Of a DNA stretch of 64,000 nt, positions 9,250 through 19,532 are shown piece after piece. A program made the position numbers and the translations under genes. Source of the stretch: Sinorhizobium sp. BG8 (GTDB lineage: Bacteria; Pseudomonadota; Alphaproteobacteria; Rhizobiales; Rhizobiaceae). Where the stretch lies: positions 4,235,501 to 4,299,500 of the forward strand of contig NZ_CP044011.1 of the NCBI RefSeq assembly GCF_016864555.1, written 5' to 3'. The notes beneath the pieces are model-generated. The model searched no databases. It was not told the origin of the DNA and saw only the letters and a program-made list of their open reading frames with translations. Numbering within the stretch: position 1 is the stretch's first letter; every line of letters begins with the position of its first letter.

Positions 9250-10221
9250 TCAGCCGACGCGGTCCTGCGGCTCTCGTCCTTCGAAATAGGCCGTGATGTT
9301 TTCGACCACTCTCATGCCCATGGCGGTCCGCGTTTCTTCCGTCGCACTGCCGAGGTGCGGCAGGATCGCGACATTTTCCATTTGCCTGAGCGCAGCCGGC
9401 ACGTTTGGTTCTCCGGCATAGACATCGAGGCCCGCGCCGCGAATAGTTTCGGAACGGAGCGCGCTGATCAATGCCGTCTCATCCACCACGTCACCCCGCG
9501 CGGTATTGATGAGGAAAGCGGAAGGCTTCATCAGAGCGAGCCGCTCGGCGTTGATGAGATTGCGGTTCTCCTCCCCGCCCGGGCAATGAAGCGACACGAA
9601 GTCGGCCGTCGCCATCACGTCCTCGATGGTATCGAGCTGGCGCGCGCCGTAGCGGGCGGCCTCCGACGGATCGATACGGGACCTGTTGTAGAAAACCACA
9701 TCCATGTCGAACCCGAAGTGGCACCTCTTCGCCATCGCCTTGCCGATGCGTCCGAAACCGACGATCCCGAGCGTCTTGCCCGTCACCTTGGTCCCGATCA
9801 TGTGTGTCGGGCACCAGCCTTTCCACTCGCCGGCCCGCAACTGCCGCTCCCCCTCTCCTGCCCTGCGTGCGACGGACAACAGCAGCGTTACCGCAAGATC
9901 GGCGGTGCACTCGGTCAAGACGCCGGGCGTGTTCGTGACCACGATCCCGCGTGCGGATGCCGCACGGACGTCGATGTGATTGTAGCCCACGCCGAAGTTG
10001 CCGAGGATGCGCGTCCGGATATCGGAACGATCGAAGAGTGCTGAAGGCAACCGGTCCGATACCGTCGGCAGGACCGCGTCATGGGAGGCAAGCGCCTCTC
10101 CGAGCGCGGCTTCGTCCATGGCCCGGTCATCAAGGTTGAACGTCGCATCGAAGCGCTCGGCCAGGATGGACTCAACGGCCGCCGGCCAGCGACGTGTGAC
10201 CAGGATACGGGGTTTGCTCAT
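9250..10221 (-). CDS. D-2-hydroxyacid dehydrogenase (glyoxylate/hydroxypyruvate reductase type)
   Basis: This is a 323-residue NAD(P)H-dependent reductase of 2-oxo acids, probably glyoxylate or hydroxypyruvate to glycolate or glycerate. I used MSKPRILVTRRW (ATG ending at 10221) because the 26 residues upstream in frame look non-coding. The nucleotide-binding motif is GIVGFGRIG (about residues 150-158). The catalytic set is present: Arg in NTARGDVVDE, Glu in AGLDVYAGEPN and His in ILPHLGSATEETR. It fits the GyaR/GhrB branch. It lies alone between two minus-strand units, so its pathway is not revealed by context. Confidence 0.93.
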   Translation of the reverse strand: MSKPRILVTRRWPAAVESILAERFDATFNLDDRAMDEAALGEALASHDAVLPTVSDRLPSALFDRSDIRTRILGNFGVGYNHIDVRAASARGIVVTNTPGVLTECTADLAVTLLLSVARRAGEGERQLRAGEWKGWCPTHMIGTKVTGKTLGIVGFGRIGKAMAKRCHFGFDMDVVFYNRSRIDPSEAARYGARQLDTIEDVMATADFVSLHCPGGEENRNLINAERLALMKPSAFLINTARGDVVDETALISALRSETIRGAGLDVYAGEPNVPAALRQMENVAILPHLGSATEETRTAMGMRVVENITAYFEGREPQDRVG

Positions 10222-10260
10222 GGGGAAATTCTCCGTCACGGATGGCTGGTGCTCTGCGAC

Positions 10261-10296
10261 AAAAAGCAAAAAAGCCCGGCGCGCAAGCGGCCGGGC
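10261..10296 (-). terminator. Rho-independent terminator downstream of livJ
   Basis: On the minus strand, GCCCGGC (10290-10296) pairs with GCCGGGC (10274-10280) around a 9-base loop, followed by a T-rich tract (complement of the A-runs at 10261-10273). It lies about 50 bases past the livJ stop and closes the liv operon. Confidence 0.88.
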
Positions 10297-10347
10297 CAAA
10301 TTTGTCCTGTGTGGGACGAACTCAGTCGCCCCGCACCGGCAGAATGA

Positions 10348-11465
10348 TTACTGGTTTTCGGTGTAGGTGTACTTGCCGTCGTCACCCTTGTGCCAGGTGT
10401 ACATGACGTAGTCCGGACGGGTGATGTCGCCCTTCTCGTCGAAGCCGAGCTCGCCGATCGCGGTCTTGAACGGACCCTTTGCCTTGACGGCCTCGGCAAC
10501 AGCCTGCGGGTCGTTGCCGCCGGCAGCCTTGGCGCCTTCCGCGATGACCTGGAGAGCAGCGTAGGAGTAGAGCGTGTAGGCTTCCGGTTCGAAGCCGGCA
10601 GCGCGGAACTTCTCGACGAGTTCCTTGGCGGCCGGGTTCTTGCGCGGATCCGGAGCGAAGGTCATCAGCGTACCGTCGACCGCGTCGCCAGCGATCGAGG
10701 CAAGCTCGTTCGAAACGATGCCGTCACCCGACATCACAACGGCGTCGAGACCCTGGTCCTTCATCTGGCGCATGATGAGGCCGGCTTCGGTGTGCAGACC
10801 GCCCCAATAGACGAGCTTGACACCGGCTTCCTTCATCTTGGCGATCAGAGCCGAGAAGTCCTTGTCGCCGACGGTAACGCCTTCGTAGAGGGCTTCGGTT
10901 ACGCCTGCTTCGTTCATTGCCTTCTTGGTTTCGTCGGCAAGACCCTGACCGTAGGTGGTCTTGTCGTGAACGACGGCTACCTTGGCATCCTTGAAGTTGG
11001 CGGCGATGTAAGCGCCGGCTACGCCACCCTGCTGGTCGTCACGGCCGCAGGTACGGAAGGTGTTCCAGAGGCCCGCTCCGTGAAGGTCGGGTTCGTGGAT
11101 GCCGGCGTGATCTGGAAGATGCCGTTTTCAGCGTAGATTTCCGATGCCGGAATGGAAACGCTCGAGTTGAAGTGGCCGATGACGAACTTGACGCCGTCAG
11201 CGACGAACTTGTTGGCAACCGAGACGCCCTGCTTCGGGTCGGACACGTCGTCGCCGAGGACGATCTTCACCTGTTCGCCGTTGATGCCGCCGGCAGCGTT
11301 GATGTCCGCTGCAGCCTGTTCGGCACCCTTCTGGAGCTGTGCACCGAATGCCGCGTTCGGACCGGTGAACGGGCCGCCTACGCCGATCAGCAGGTCTGCC
11401 CACGCGTTGCCGCTGAAGGCGACCATGGCGGAAAGCGCAACAGCCGACAATAGAACTTTCTTCAT
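10348..11465 (-). CDS. livJ: Branched-chain amino acid ABC transporter substrate-binding protein LivJ (reading frame broken by one missing base)
   Basis: This is the periplasmic Leu/Ile/Val-binding protein of the liv importer. It starts at [12 protein letters not shown] (ATG ending at 11465) with GGGAG 7 bases upstream and has a signal peptide ending near GNAWAD. The N-terminal part ([28 protein letters not shown]) runs in one frame to about 11075. The rest ([36 protein letters not shown]) is in another. Adding one base at the C3 run 11072-11074 restores [20 protein letters not shown], the expected family sequence, and gives 372 residues. It is the last gene before a strong terminator. Confidence 0.9.
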
Positions 11466-11586
11466 CTTGTTACTCCCGAATTTAAGGCAGGTCGTTTTTG
11501 AACCGGTCGCAATACCCACCATCATTGCGCCAGCATCTTTGTACCCGGACCGGCTGTAAGAAGTCCGATCTCGGAGGTTCCCTCTG

Positions 11587-11931
11587 TTATTTTGATCTCC
11601 ACGAGAAGGGCGAGGCCTTCTCGTAAAGCCAGTAGTATATGTTGGTCATCTGCCGCGTACGGTAGAAGCGATAGCCGGCCGTAGCAAACAACAAAAGTAT
11701 GACTGTGTCTACGAAATAGTACTGAAAAGTCAGCATGCTACCTTCGAAGAGCGCGTGATGGATGAACCGGATCGCGACCCCCAGCAACAACACGTAAACG
11801 AAGAGTCTGCCAAAGCTCTGCCAGTTTTCCGCGCACGCTTTACCGGTCCGCCATGCGGTCCAGCCACCCATGATGATGCTGATGAACAAAAACTGGAGGA
11901 ACGATGCTTCCTCGTACAGAATTCCCTGCAT
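11587..11931 (-). CDS. DUF6867-type small membrane protein of the liv operon
   Basis: This 114-residue membrane protein starts [17 protein letters not shown]. It shows three hydrophobic segments (about residues 10-25, 44-62 and 70-90) and a conserved-looking C-terminal part with [20 protein letters not shown]. Proteins of this type sit between livF and the binding-protein gene in many Rhizobiales liv operons, which is the basis for naming it; the DUF number is from memory. It is 24 bases after the livF stop, clearly in the operon. Its role is unknown; an accessory or assembly factor of the transporter is a guess. Confidence 0.82.
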   Translation of the reverse strand: MQGILYEEASFLQFLFISIIMGGWTAWRTGKACAENWQSFGRLFVYVLLLGVAIRFIHHALFEGSMLTFQYYFVDTVILLLFATAGYRFYRTRQMTNIYYWLYEKASPFSWRSK

Positions 11932-11955
11932 GTCAGATACTCCCTCTGGCAGTCA

Positions 11956-12681
11956 TCAGTGGCGCCCGCCTTCAAGATAGGCGGCGCGCACCTCCGGATT
12001 GGCCAGCAGTTCCTTGCTCGGACCACTCATCGTGACCTGTCCGTTCACCATCACATAGCCGCGGTCCGAAAGCTTCAGGGCGGCAAAGGCGTTCTGCTCG
12101 ACGAGGAACACGGTCAGCCCCTGTTCCTTGTTGAGGACCTTGATCGCCTCGAAGATCTGTTTGACGATCAATGGTGCGAGGCCGAGCGAAGGCTCGTCGA
12201 GAAGAAGAAGCTTCGGCCGCGCCATCAGCGCGCGCCCGATCGACAGCATCTGCTGCTCACCGCCGGAAAGCGTGCCGCCACGTTGCGCCTGACGTTCCTT
12301 GAGACGCGGGAAAAGCGTGAAGATCTTCTCCACGTCCTCGTTGAAGTGCTTCAGATTGTCGAGGCTCGCGCCCATCTGAAGATTTTCGTAAACGGTCATG
12401 CGCGGGAAGATGCGGCGCCCTTCCGGAGACTGGGCAATCCGCAGACGCGCGATCTGATGGGTCGGTAGATGCGTGATGTCCTGTCCTTCGAACGTCACCG
12501 TTCCCTTGCGGGCCTGAGGGCTGCCGCAGATCGTCATCATGAGCGTCGACTTGCCTGCACCGTTCGCGCCGATGAGGCAGACGATCTCGCCCTTCTTGAC
12601 ATCGACGTTCACGCCGCCGAGGGCACGGATGTTGCCGTAGTATGTCTCGACGCCCTGTACATTGAGGAGGGTCTGGCTCAT
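11956..12681 (-). CDS. livF: Branched-chain amino acid ABC transporter ATPase LivF
   Basis: This is one of the two ATPases of the Liv importer, with 241 residues. It shows Walker A GANGAGKST near residue 38, signature LSGGEQQ, Walker B LLLLDEPSLGLAP and the H-loop-like region FLVEQN. The start MSQTLLNVQGVETYYGN is typical of LivF. Its ATG overlaps the livG stop by one base (both use position 12681), so the two ATPases are translated together. Confidence 0.96.
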   Translation of the reverse strand: MSQTLLNVQGVETYYGNIRALGGVNVDVKKGEIVCLIGANGAGKSTLMMTICGSPQARKGTVTFEGQDITHLPTHQIARLRIAQSPEGRRIFPRMTVYENLQMGASLDNLKHFNEDVEKIFTLFPRLKERQAQRGGTLSGGEQQMLSIGRALMARPKLLLLDEPSLGLAPLIVKQIFEAIKVLNKEQGLTVFLVEQNAFAALKLSDRGYVMVNGQVTMSGPSKELLANPEVRAAYLEGGRH

Positions 12682-13556
12682 CAGTGCATCCCTCCCTGGT
12701 CGCCTTCTATTGCCTCGATCACCTCTTCGACCTCTTCGTCCTCGACACCCAGGTAGGCCGCGATGACCCTCGGATCGTTCTTCACGTGGTCGGGCGTTCC
12801 GTCCGAAATCTTCTGGCCGTATTCGAGCACGATGACGTGGTCGGATATCTCCATGACCACGGACATGTCATGCTCGATCAGCAGGATGGACGTGCCCGTT
12901 TCCTGGCGGATGTTGCGTAGCAACTCATTGAGCGCGAGCGACTCCCTCGGGTTCAGGCCCGCGGCGGGCTCGTCCAGGCACAGGAACTCCGGCCCGGTGC
13001 ACATGGCACGCGCGATTTCGAGACGACGCTGCGCCCCGTAGGGCAGGTCACCGGCGGGGTCATCCGCACGATCGATGAGGTTCGCCTTTTCCAGCCAGTG
13101 CTTTGCGACCTCGATCGCCTCCGCGGACTTGCGCTTGTAGGCACCGATCCCGAGAAGCCCGAGGATCGTGAAGCCTGAAGCGCGCATCAGCATGTTGTGC
13201 TGCGCCACCAGAAGGTTTTCGAGAACGGTCAGGCCCGAGAAGAGCCGGATGTTCTGGAAGGTCCGCGCGACCTTCGCATGCTTCGTGATCTCGAAATCCG
13301 GCATACGTTCGAGAAGAAACGTCTTCCCGGACCTCTGCGTCATCGAGATCATGCCCATGGTCGGCTTGTAGAAGCCGGTCACGCAGTTGAACACGGTGGT
13401 CTTGCCGGCACCGTTCGGGCCGATGAGTGCCGTGATCTCTCCGCGACGAGCCTCGAACGACAGGTCGTTGATGGCCATAAGGCCGCCGAAGCGCATGGAG
13501 AGATGTTCTACTTTCAGAATGAGGTCATCGGTCATGGTATTGGTCTCGAGGGCCAT
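12681..13556 (-). CDS. livG: Branched-chain amino acid ABC transporter ATPase LivG
   Basis: This is the second ATPase of the Liv importer, 291 residues from [12 protein letters not shown] chose that ATG because it overlaps the livM stop by one base (TGATG) and has AAGGAAGG upstream; MTDDL seven codons later is an alternative. It shows Walker A GPNGAGKTT, a livG-type insert with AEAIEVAKHWLEKANL, and Walker B FLCLDEPAAGLNPRE. The C-terminus is acidic (VEDEEVEEVIEAIEGD), an extension seen in rhizobial LivG. Confidence 0.95.
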   Translation of the reverse strand: MALETNTMTDDLILKVEHLSMRFGGLMAINDLSFEARRGEITALIGPNGAGKTTVFNCVTGFYKPTMGMISMTQRSGKTFLLERMPDFEITKHAKVARTFQNIRLFSGLTVLENLLVAQHNMLMRASGFTILGLLGIGAYKRKSAEAIEVAKHWLEKANLIDRADDPAGDLPYGAQRRLEIARAMCTGPEFLCLDEPAAGLNPRESLALNELLRNIRQETGTSILLIEHDMSVVMEISDHVIVLEYGQKISDGTPDHVKNDPRVIAAYLGVEDEEVEEVIEAIEGDQGGMH

Positions 13557-14947
13557 CAGCCGTGCCCTTCCTTGGTAAAGCTGCCGGACACGCTCTTTCT
13601 TTCGCGAAGGAAGGCGGTCGGTTCCCGACTTCCGACGAAACCGCGCGGCTTCCACACCATGACGACGACCATCGCCAGACCGAAGATCAGCATGCGATAG
13701 AGTTCCGGCGTGAAATCAGGACCGAAGACGGCCTTCAGGAAGGTCATTTCGCGCAGGAGTTCCGTGCCGCCAATCATGACGGTGGCCGCGACCGCGATGC
13801 CGGTGAGCGAGCCCATGCCGCCGAGAACGACGATGGCGAGAATGATTGCCGATTCGAGGAACACGAAGGATTCCGGCGAGACGAAGCCCTGGCGGACAGC
13901 GAAGAAGGAGCCCGCAAAACCGCCGAACATCGCACCCGTCGCAAAGGCGGTGAGCTTTGTCGTCACCGTATTGATCCCCAGCGAACGGCAGGCGATCTCA
14001 TCCTCGCGCAGTGCTTCCCAGGCGCGTCCGATCGGCATGCGGCGCAAGCGAATCGTCACATAGGCCGTGAGCAGAGCGAGGCCGAGGATGAGATAGAAGA
14101 GGAAGATCTTGTAGTAGGCGGACGAGAGCGGCAGGCCGAACGACTTGGCGAAATTGTTCGCCGCGCCGACATCGAAGGACCAAATTCCGAAGATCGAAGC
14201 CTTCGGGATACCGGAGATGCCCGCAGAGCCTCGGGTGACTTCCGACCAGTTCAGAAGAACGAGGCGAATGATTTCACCGAAGGCGAGCGTGACGATGGCG
14301 AGGTAGTCGCCCTTCAGACGCAGAACCGGGAACCCGAGGATCATGCCCCAGAATGCCGCGAGGATACCGGCCATGGGCAGGAGGATCCAGAACGACAGTC
14401 CGAAGTGCTGCGACAGCAGCGCATAGGAGTAAGCGCCTACGGCATAGAAGGCGACGTATCCCAGATCGAGGAGACCGGCGAGACCGACGACGATGTTTAG
14501 TCCCCATGCCAGCATCACATAGATGAGGATCTGGATACCGAAGTTGTCGACCCACTTCAGCGAACCCTGCACGCCGACGAGAGCAATGGCAATCGGCGGA
14601 AGAAGGACGAGGAACAGGATTGCGAGCTTGTTGAAATTCCGGGTGACGAAACCCTCCGGAGCTTCCTGGACCTTCGCAGCCGCCTTTTCCGCTCGACGCG
14701 CAGCAACCCATGGGGCGACGTAGGCGACCATAAGGAAGCGGCCCACGGCAGCGACGATGACGAAGATCGCAAGCAGGCCCCACCGTGGCCGGAGCACCAG
14801 CTCGTTGCGAATGTTCTGGGTCGTCTCGAGTCCGACGAAGAGGACGAAGAGACCGAGCGAGATGAGACCCGCGAACAGACCCTCGCGTAGAGCCCGCGCC
14901 GTCAGGCTGCTGCCGGCGCTTGCTTCATTGTAGGTAATGTTTGCCAT
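13556..14947 (-). CDS. livM: Branched-chain amino acid ABC transporter permease LivM
   Basis: This is a membrane subunit of the Liv importer, 463 residues. An N-terminal extension with extra membrane segments (about residues 1-130) precedes the LivM core. Family motifs include [20 protein letters not shown] and, in the coupling region, [20 protein letters not shown]. The C-terminal segment ends in [12 protein letters not shown], typical for the family. It lies 4 bases after livH and overlaps livG by one base. Confidence 0.95.
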   Translation of the reverse strand: MANITYNEASAGSSLTARALREGLFAGLISLGLFVLFVGLETTQNIRNELVLRPRWGLLAIFVIVAAVGRFLMVAYVAPWVAARRAEKAAAKVQEAPEGFVTRNFNKLAILFLVLLPPIAIALVGVQGSLKWVDNFGIQILIYVMLAWGLNIVVGLAGLLDLGYVAFYAVGAYSYALLSQHFGLSFWILLPMAGILAAFWGMILGFPVLRLKGDYLAIVTLAFGEIIRLVLLNWSEVTRGSAGISGIPKASIFGIWSFDVGAANNFAKSFGLPLSSAYYKIFLFYLILGLALLTAYVTIRLRRMPIGRAWEALREDEIACRSLGINTVTTKLTAFATGAMFGGFAGSFFAVRQGFVSPESFVFLESAIILAIVVLGGMGSLTGIAVAATVMIGGTELLREMTFLKAVFGPDFTPELYRMLIFGLAMVVVMVWKPRGFVGSREPTAFLRERKSVSGSFTKEGHG

Positions 14948-14951
14948 GGAT

Positions 14952-15854
<903 letters not shown>

Positions 15855-16468
15855 TGCCTATCCCCTGGATGCGATCCGGTGTGGCCGCATCTCTTGTTAT
15901 TCGAGCTCTTGTTGAACCCTTGTATAAATGGGATTCCATACTGCTTTCGAACGAAAAGGGAAGCCTAAAATGTCTTCGCCCCGAACTTCTTCCCCTTTTT
16001 AGTGAATTTGACGATTTTATAGCCGGAAAAATCGAAAAAAATGGCAGAAAAAGCCTGCAAATGAGCACATTGCGGAGAATTCTACGGCGAACACCTTTCT
16101 TATCGGCGAAACATCCGGACGTTGTTGAGCGCCGAAGTGCGGGCGGGCAAACACCTGGAGACGAGACCATCGATCTGCCGGAAGGACATAAAATAACCCA
16201 AGTGCCCCGTCATGAACACCGCCAAACGATGATGCTGCCTGTGAGTTGAGTGGCTAGGACGATGGGCCGCACTCGAAAGGAATGGTTTATCCTGATATGG
16301 TATGCCGTGAACGAGTTGCCGATCGATCGTCGGCGCGATGCGCTGATCGATGCGCCTGCCGGCCGAAGGGCTGGCGCCTTGTGGAACGTTTTGAATTCGA
16401 ATAAACTTTCCGTTTAGTCTGGCAGTCGGACGGCTGCCACCAGAAACTCGACCGAAGAGACCGCTGAC
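15855..16468. other. Large divergent intergenic region between livH and kpsE
   Basis: About 610 bases, more AT-rich than the flanks, carry the promoters of the liv operon (minus) and the capsule export operon (plus). I see no credible gene on either strand; the open frames have unnatural composition and no homology I recognise. A weak stem CGATTTT...AAAATCG sits near 16009-16034, next to an A-run, in an AT-rich patch. Confidence 0.55.
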
Positions 16469-17856
16469 GTGAAGAATGAAACCTTCCCTGCCGTGCCGGA
16501 AATCACACCTCCCGAGAACCCCAATGAAAGCAATTTGCTGGACATGGCGAGGGAACGTGCGGCCCGCCGGGCAGAGCATCAGAAGCGTAAACTGATCAAG
16601 CAGGCGTCAGCGCCTCGCGGGGCACGGACCCGCTCGATGACGACGAACGTCTGCTCGGCAAGCGCAAGCGGTCGGAGAAATTCACGGCTCAGTCGCTCCT
16701 CGAGCTTCCCAAGATCCGCGTCAAGGCGCGCCACCGCTTCTGGGGCATTCTGTCCTTCTTCCTCGCGGTCGTACTGCCGACCGTTGCCACCGGTCTCTAC
16801 TTCGCCTTCATTGCTAGCCCGCAATACGAAACCGAAGCACAGTTTACGGTGCGCGGAACCCAGGAGGCGTCACTCGGCGGTCTTGGCATTACGGCTCTGG
16901 TCGGTTCAACCGCACAGGGCGGCGATTCATATATCGTTGCGGACTATATCCACTCGGCCCAAATTCTGAAGGATCTGAAGGATATCGCCGGGCTCGACAT
17001 CAGGGAGATCTACTCCCGAAGCAACATCGATTTTTTCTACCGCTCCAACCCCGATGCACCGCTGGATGAGTTCGTGAGCTATTGGCGCGACATGGTCAAC
17101 GTCAGCTTCAATTCGACCACGGGCAACGTGACGCTTCAGGTCTTCGCGTTCTCTGCCGAAGATGCCAAGTCCGTGACGGACGCCATTCTGACGGTCTCCG
17201 AAAAGTTGGTTAACACGCTCTCGGAGGAATCGCGCAATCAGTTCGTGAGCGTTGCCAACCAGCAGGTCGCGCGCGCTGAGGACCGTCTCAAGCAGGCCCG
17301 CAACGCCATCACCCAGCTCCGGCAGAGCGAACAGGCGGTGGATCCGACGGCTGTCGCGTCGATGGAGTCTTCCATTATCGGAGAGCTGGAGAAAGAGCTC
17401 GCCACACTCAAGACCCGCTACAAGGCCCTGGTTGACACCATCAGCAAGGATGCTCCTTCGGCCAAGGTGCTTGACCGCCAGATTGCGGCCCTCGAGGCCC
17501 AGCTTTCGGAACAGAGGGCTCGCGTCGGTTCGGGCAGTGCGACCAAGACTGCACGCGACGGGACCGAATCTGCCGGCAATAATGTCTCGGAAGTTATCGA
17601 CAGGTTCTCCGAACTGCTCGTAGAACAGGAATTCGCAACGAAGGCCTACACGGCGTCCCTGGCATCGCTCGAGGCAGCCGTGCAAGATGCACAGAAACAG
17701 GAGCGTTACTTCGCAACTTACGTGCAGCCGCGAGTTCCGGAAATCGCCCTTTACCCGGAACGCGGCATGAACACCTTGCTTACGCTGCTGGCGTTCACCG
17801 CACTTTGGCTGATCGGTTACTTCGTCGTAAGGTCCGTCAAGGACCACGCAATCTGA
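16469..17856 (+). CDS. kpsE: Capsule polysaccharide export inner-membrane protein KpsE (RkpR-like; reading frame broken by one missing base)
   Basis: This is a polysaccharide co-polymerase-type protein of the ABC-dependent capsule exporter, linking the KpsMT transporter to the outer-membrane channel. The N-terminus (GTG 16469; ERAARRAEHQKRK) is in one frame. DPLDDDERLLGKRKRSEKFT, the first membrane helix (WGILSFFLAVVLPTVATGLY) and the rest are in another. One added G in the G4 run 16619-16622 joins them into a 462-residue protein. It has a long periplasmic coiled-coil-like region (about residues 250-420) and a second membrane helix near the C-terminus (MNTLLTLLAFTALWLIGYF). ATG 16544 is an alternative start. 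It is first in the kpsE-kpsM-kpsT operon. Confidence 0.88.
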
Positions 17857-17886
17857 CGCTCAGTGGCGAGTTGACGGGAACAGAAC

Positions 17887-18684
17887 ATGGCGACCCATGT
17901 CGTTGAGAAGGATCTGGCCTACGCTCTGAAGGAGAACCTTCGCGTCATTTCGGCGCTGGTGGTGCGGACCGCTGCTACGCGATTTGGAGAGAGCAGGTTC
18001 GGCATCGTGTGGACGCTTGCCGAGCCGGCCGCGTATGTGGGCGTCTATATCTTCCTGCATGCTTTCGTGAAGGAAGCGGTTCCCTTCGGGGACAGTGCAC
18101 TCTTGTTCCTGCTGTCCGGAGTGTTTGGTTTCCGGATGACTCGAGGCATTGCGCGCAAGGCAGAAAAAGGTATAGCCCAGAACCAGCCGATGTTGACCTA
18201 TCCGCTGGTCCGCCCGCTGGATACAATCGTTTCGGCGTTCATCCTCGAAGCGATCATCTGGCTGATCATCTGTGCGCTCTTCATCCTGTTCATGGCACAT
18301 GTGCTCGACCGGAAGATCATCGTATTTCCGATGGAGTTTGCCACCTGCATCCTGGCAATTCTCTACTTTGCCTTTTCGCTCGCCCTGTTCAATGCGGTTA
18401 TCGGGACGCTGGTGCCACTCTGGGACACTCTGTTCAGCATGATGAGCATGCCTTTGATGCTCATTTCCGGCGTGTTCTTCGTGCCGTCACAGCTACCGCC
18501 GGACTTTCAGGCCGTGATATCGTGGAACCCCTTCCTCCATTGCGTCGAATGGTTCCGGTCGACGACCTACCTCGACTATCTGACGATCCTGGACAAGGGA
18601 TACCTTCTTGCCGTTTCGACGGGACTGCTCATGACGGGGCTTGCAGCGGAACGGATTTACCGAAACAGGATCATGAGCGAATGA
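17887..18684 (+). CDS. kpsM: Capsule polysaccharide ABC transporter permease KpsM
   Basis: This is an ABC-2-type permease, 265 residues with about six membrane segments, which moves the capsular chain across the inner membrane with KpsT. The N-terminal amphipathic region ALVVRTAATRFGESRFGIVW and the C-terminal SWNPFLHCVEWFRSTTY match the KpsM/RkpT family. Its stop overlaps the kpsT start (ATGA at 18681-18684), and it follows kpsE by 30 bases. Confidence 0.94.
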   Translation: MATHVVEKDLAYALKENLRVISALVVRTAATRFGESRFGIVWTLAEPAAYVGVYIFLHAFVKEAVPFGDSALLFLLSGVFGFRMTRGIARKAEKGIAQNQPMLTYPLVRPLDTIVSAFILEAIIWLIICALFILFMAHVLDRKIIVFPMEFATCILAILYFAFSLALFNAVIGTLVPLWDTLFSMMSMPLMLISGVFFVPSQLPPDFQAVISWNPFLHCVEWFRSTTYLDYLTILDKGYLLAVSTGLLMTGLAAERIYRNRIMSE

Positions 18685-19367
18685 TCATCTTCGACAGGGT
18701 CAGCAAGGCCTTTCCCCGTCCGGGCGGCGGCAAGAAGGTTATCCTGAACAATTTCACTGCAGCCTTCCGTCCAGGGATCAATGTAGGGATCCTGGGACGC
18801 AATGGCGCGGGCAAGTCCACGCTGATGAACCTCATGTCTGGTGGCGACATGCCAGATTCCGGGCGCATCATCCGCGAGGGGCGGATTTCATGGCCTCTCG
18901 GCTTCAAGGGCGGCATTCACGCTAAGTTGACGGGCACCCAGAATGCCAAGTTCATTGCCGATATCTATGGTAGGAACTGGCGGAAGGTGATCGACTTCGT
19001 CACGGATTTCGCGGAACTCGGCCCCTACATAGACATGCCGGTGAAGACCTACTCCGCAGGCATGCGAGCACGCCTGGCGTTCGGCATCTGTATGGCAATC
19101 GGCTTCGAATATTATCTGATCGACGAGGTGATCGCCGTCGGCGATTCGACGTTCAAGAAGAAGTGCAAGGCTGTCTTCGAGGAACGGCGGGAGAATGCCA
19201 CGCTGCTCCTCGTTTCTCACTCGTCCGCCCTTCTGCGCGCTTTCTGCGATATCGGCGGCGTGCTCGCCGATGGGGAGCTGACCTTCTACGATGACATCGA
19301 GGAAGCGATCCAGGCGCACGAGGACAATCAGAGCCGCAGCGAGCGGAACCGGATGCAATCGGCATAG
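18681..19367 (+). CDS. kpsT: Capsule polysaccharide ABC transporter ATPase KpsT
   Basis: This is the ATPase of the capsule exporter, 228 residues. The ATG at 18681 lies in the kpsM stop codon overlap. It shows Walker A GRNGAGKST, the polysaccharide-ABC signature TYSAGMRARLAFG and Walker B EYYLIDEVIAVGD, with the short C-terminus typical of Kdo-linked capsule systems that lack a substrate-binding domain. It corresponds to RkpS of Sinorhizobium K-antigen export. Confidence 0.94.
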   Translation: MIIFDRVSKAFPRPGGGKKVILNNFTAAFRPGINVGILGRNGAGKSTLMNLMSGGDMPDSGRIIREGRISWPLGFKGGIHAKLTGTQNAKFIADIYGRNWRKVIDFVTDFAELGPYIDMPVKTYSAGMRARLAFGICMAIGFEYYLIDEVIAVGDSTFKKKCKAVFEERRENATLLLVSHSSALLRAFCDIGGVLADGELTFYDDIEEAIQAHEDNQSRSERNRMQSA

Positions 19368-19532
19368 CAAGTAGCTTCGCCTGCCGAGCCTTCGATACGC
19401 AGTCATCTACGACACCGGGATCTCGTTCACCAGCCAGGTACACTGGGGTGGAACTACCCGGATTTTCCCCGCGTCCCCCTGCCCCGCTATGCTATCCCGT
19501 GCCCGCAAGATCGGGCGGCTGCACAGCGGAGA

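Noticed and set aside
16045-16068. Sigma-54-like TGGCA...TGC pattern upstream of the liv/kps region
   Set aside because: GG to GC spacing is 14, not 12, so it cannot be a -24/-12 promoter.
16100-16579. 159-residue minus-strand frame upstream of kpsE
   Set aside because: Antisense to the kpsE start, no recognisable motifs.
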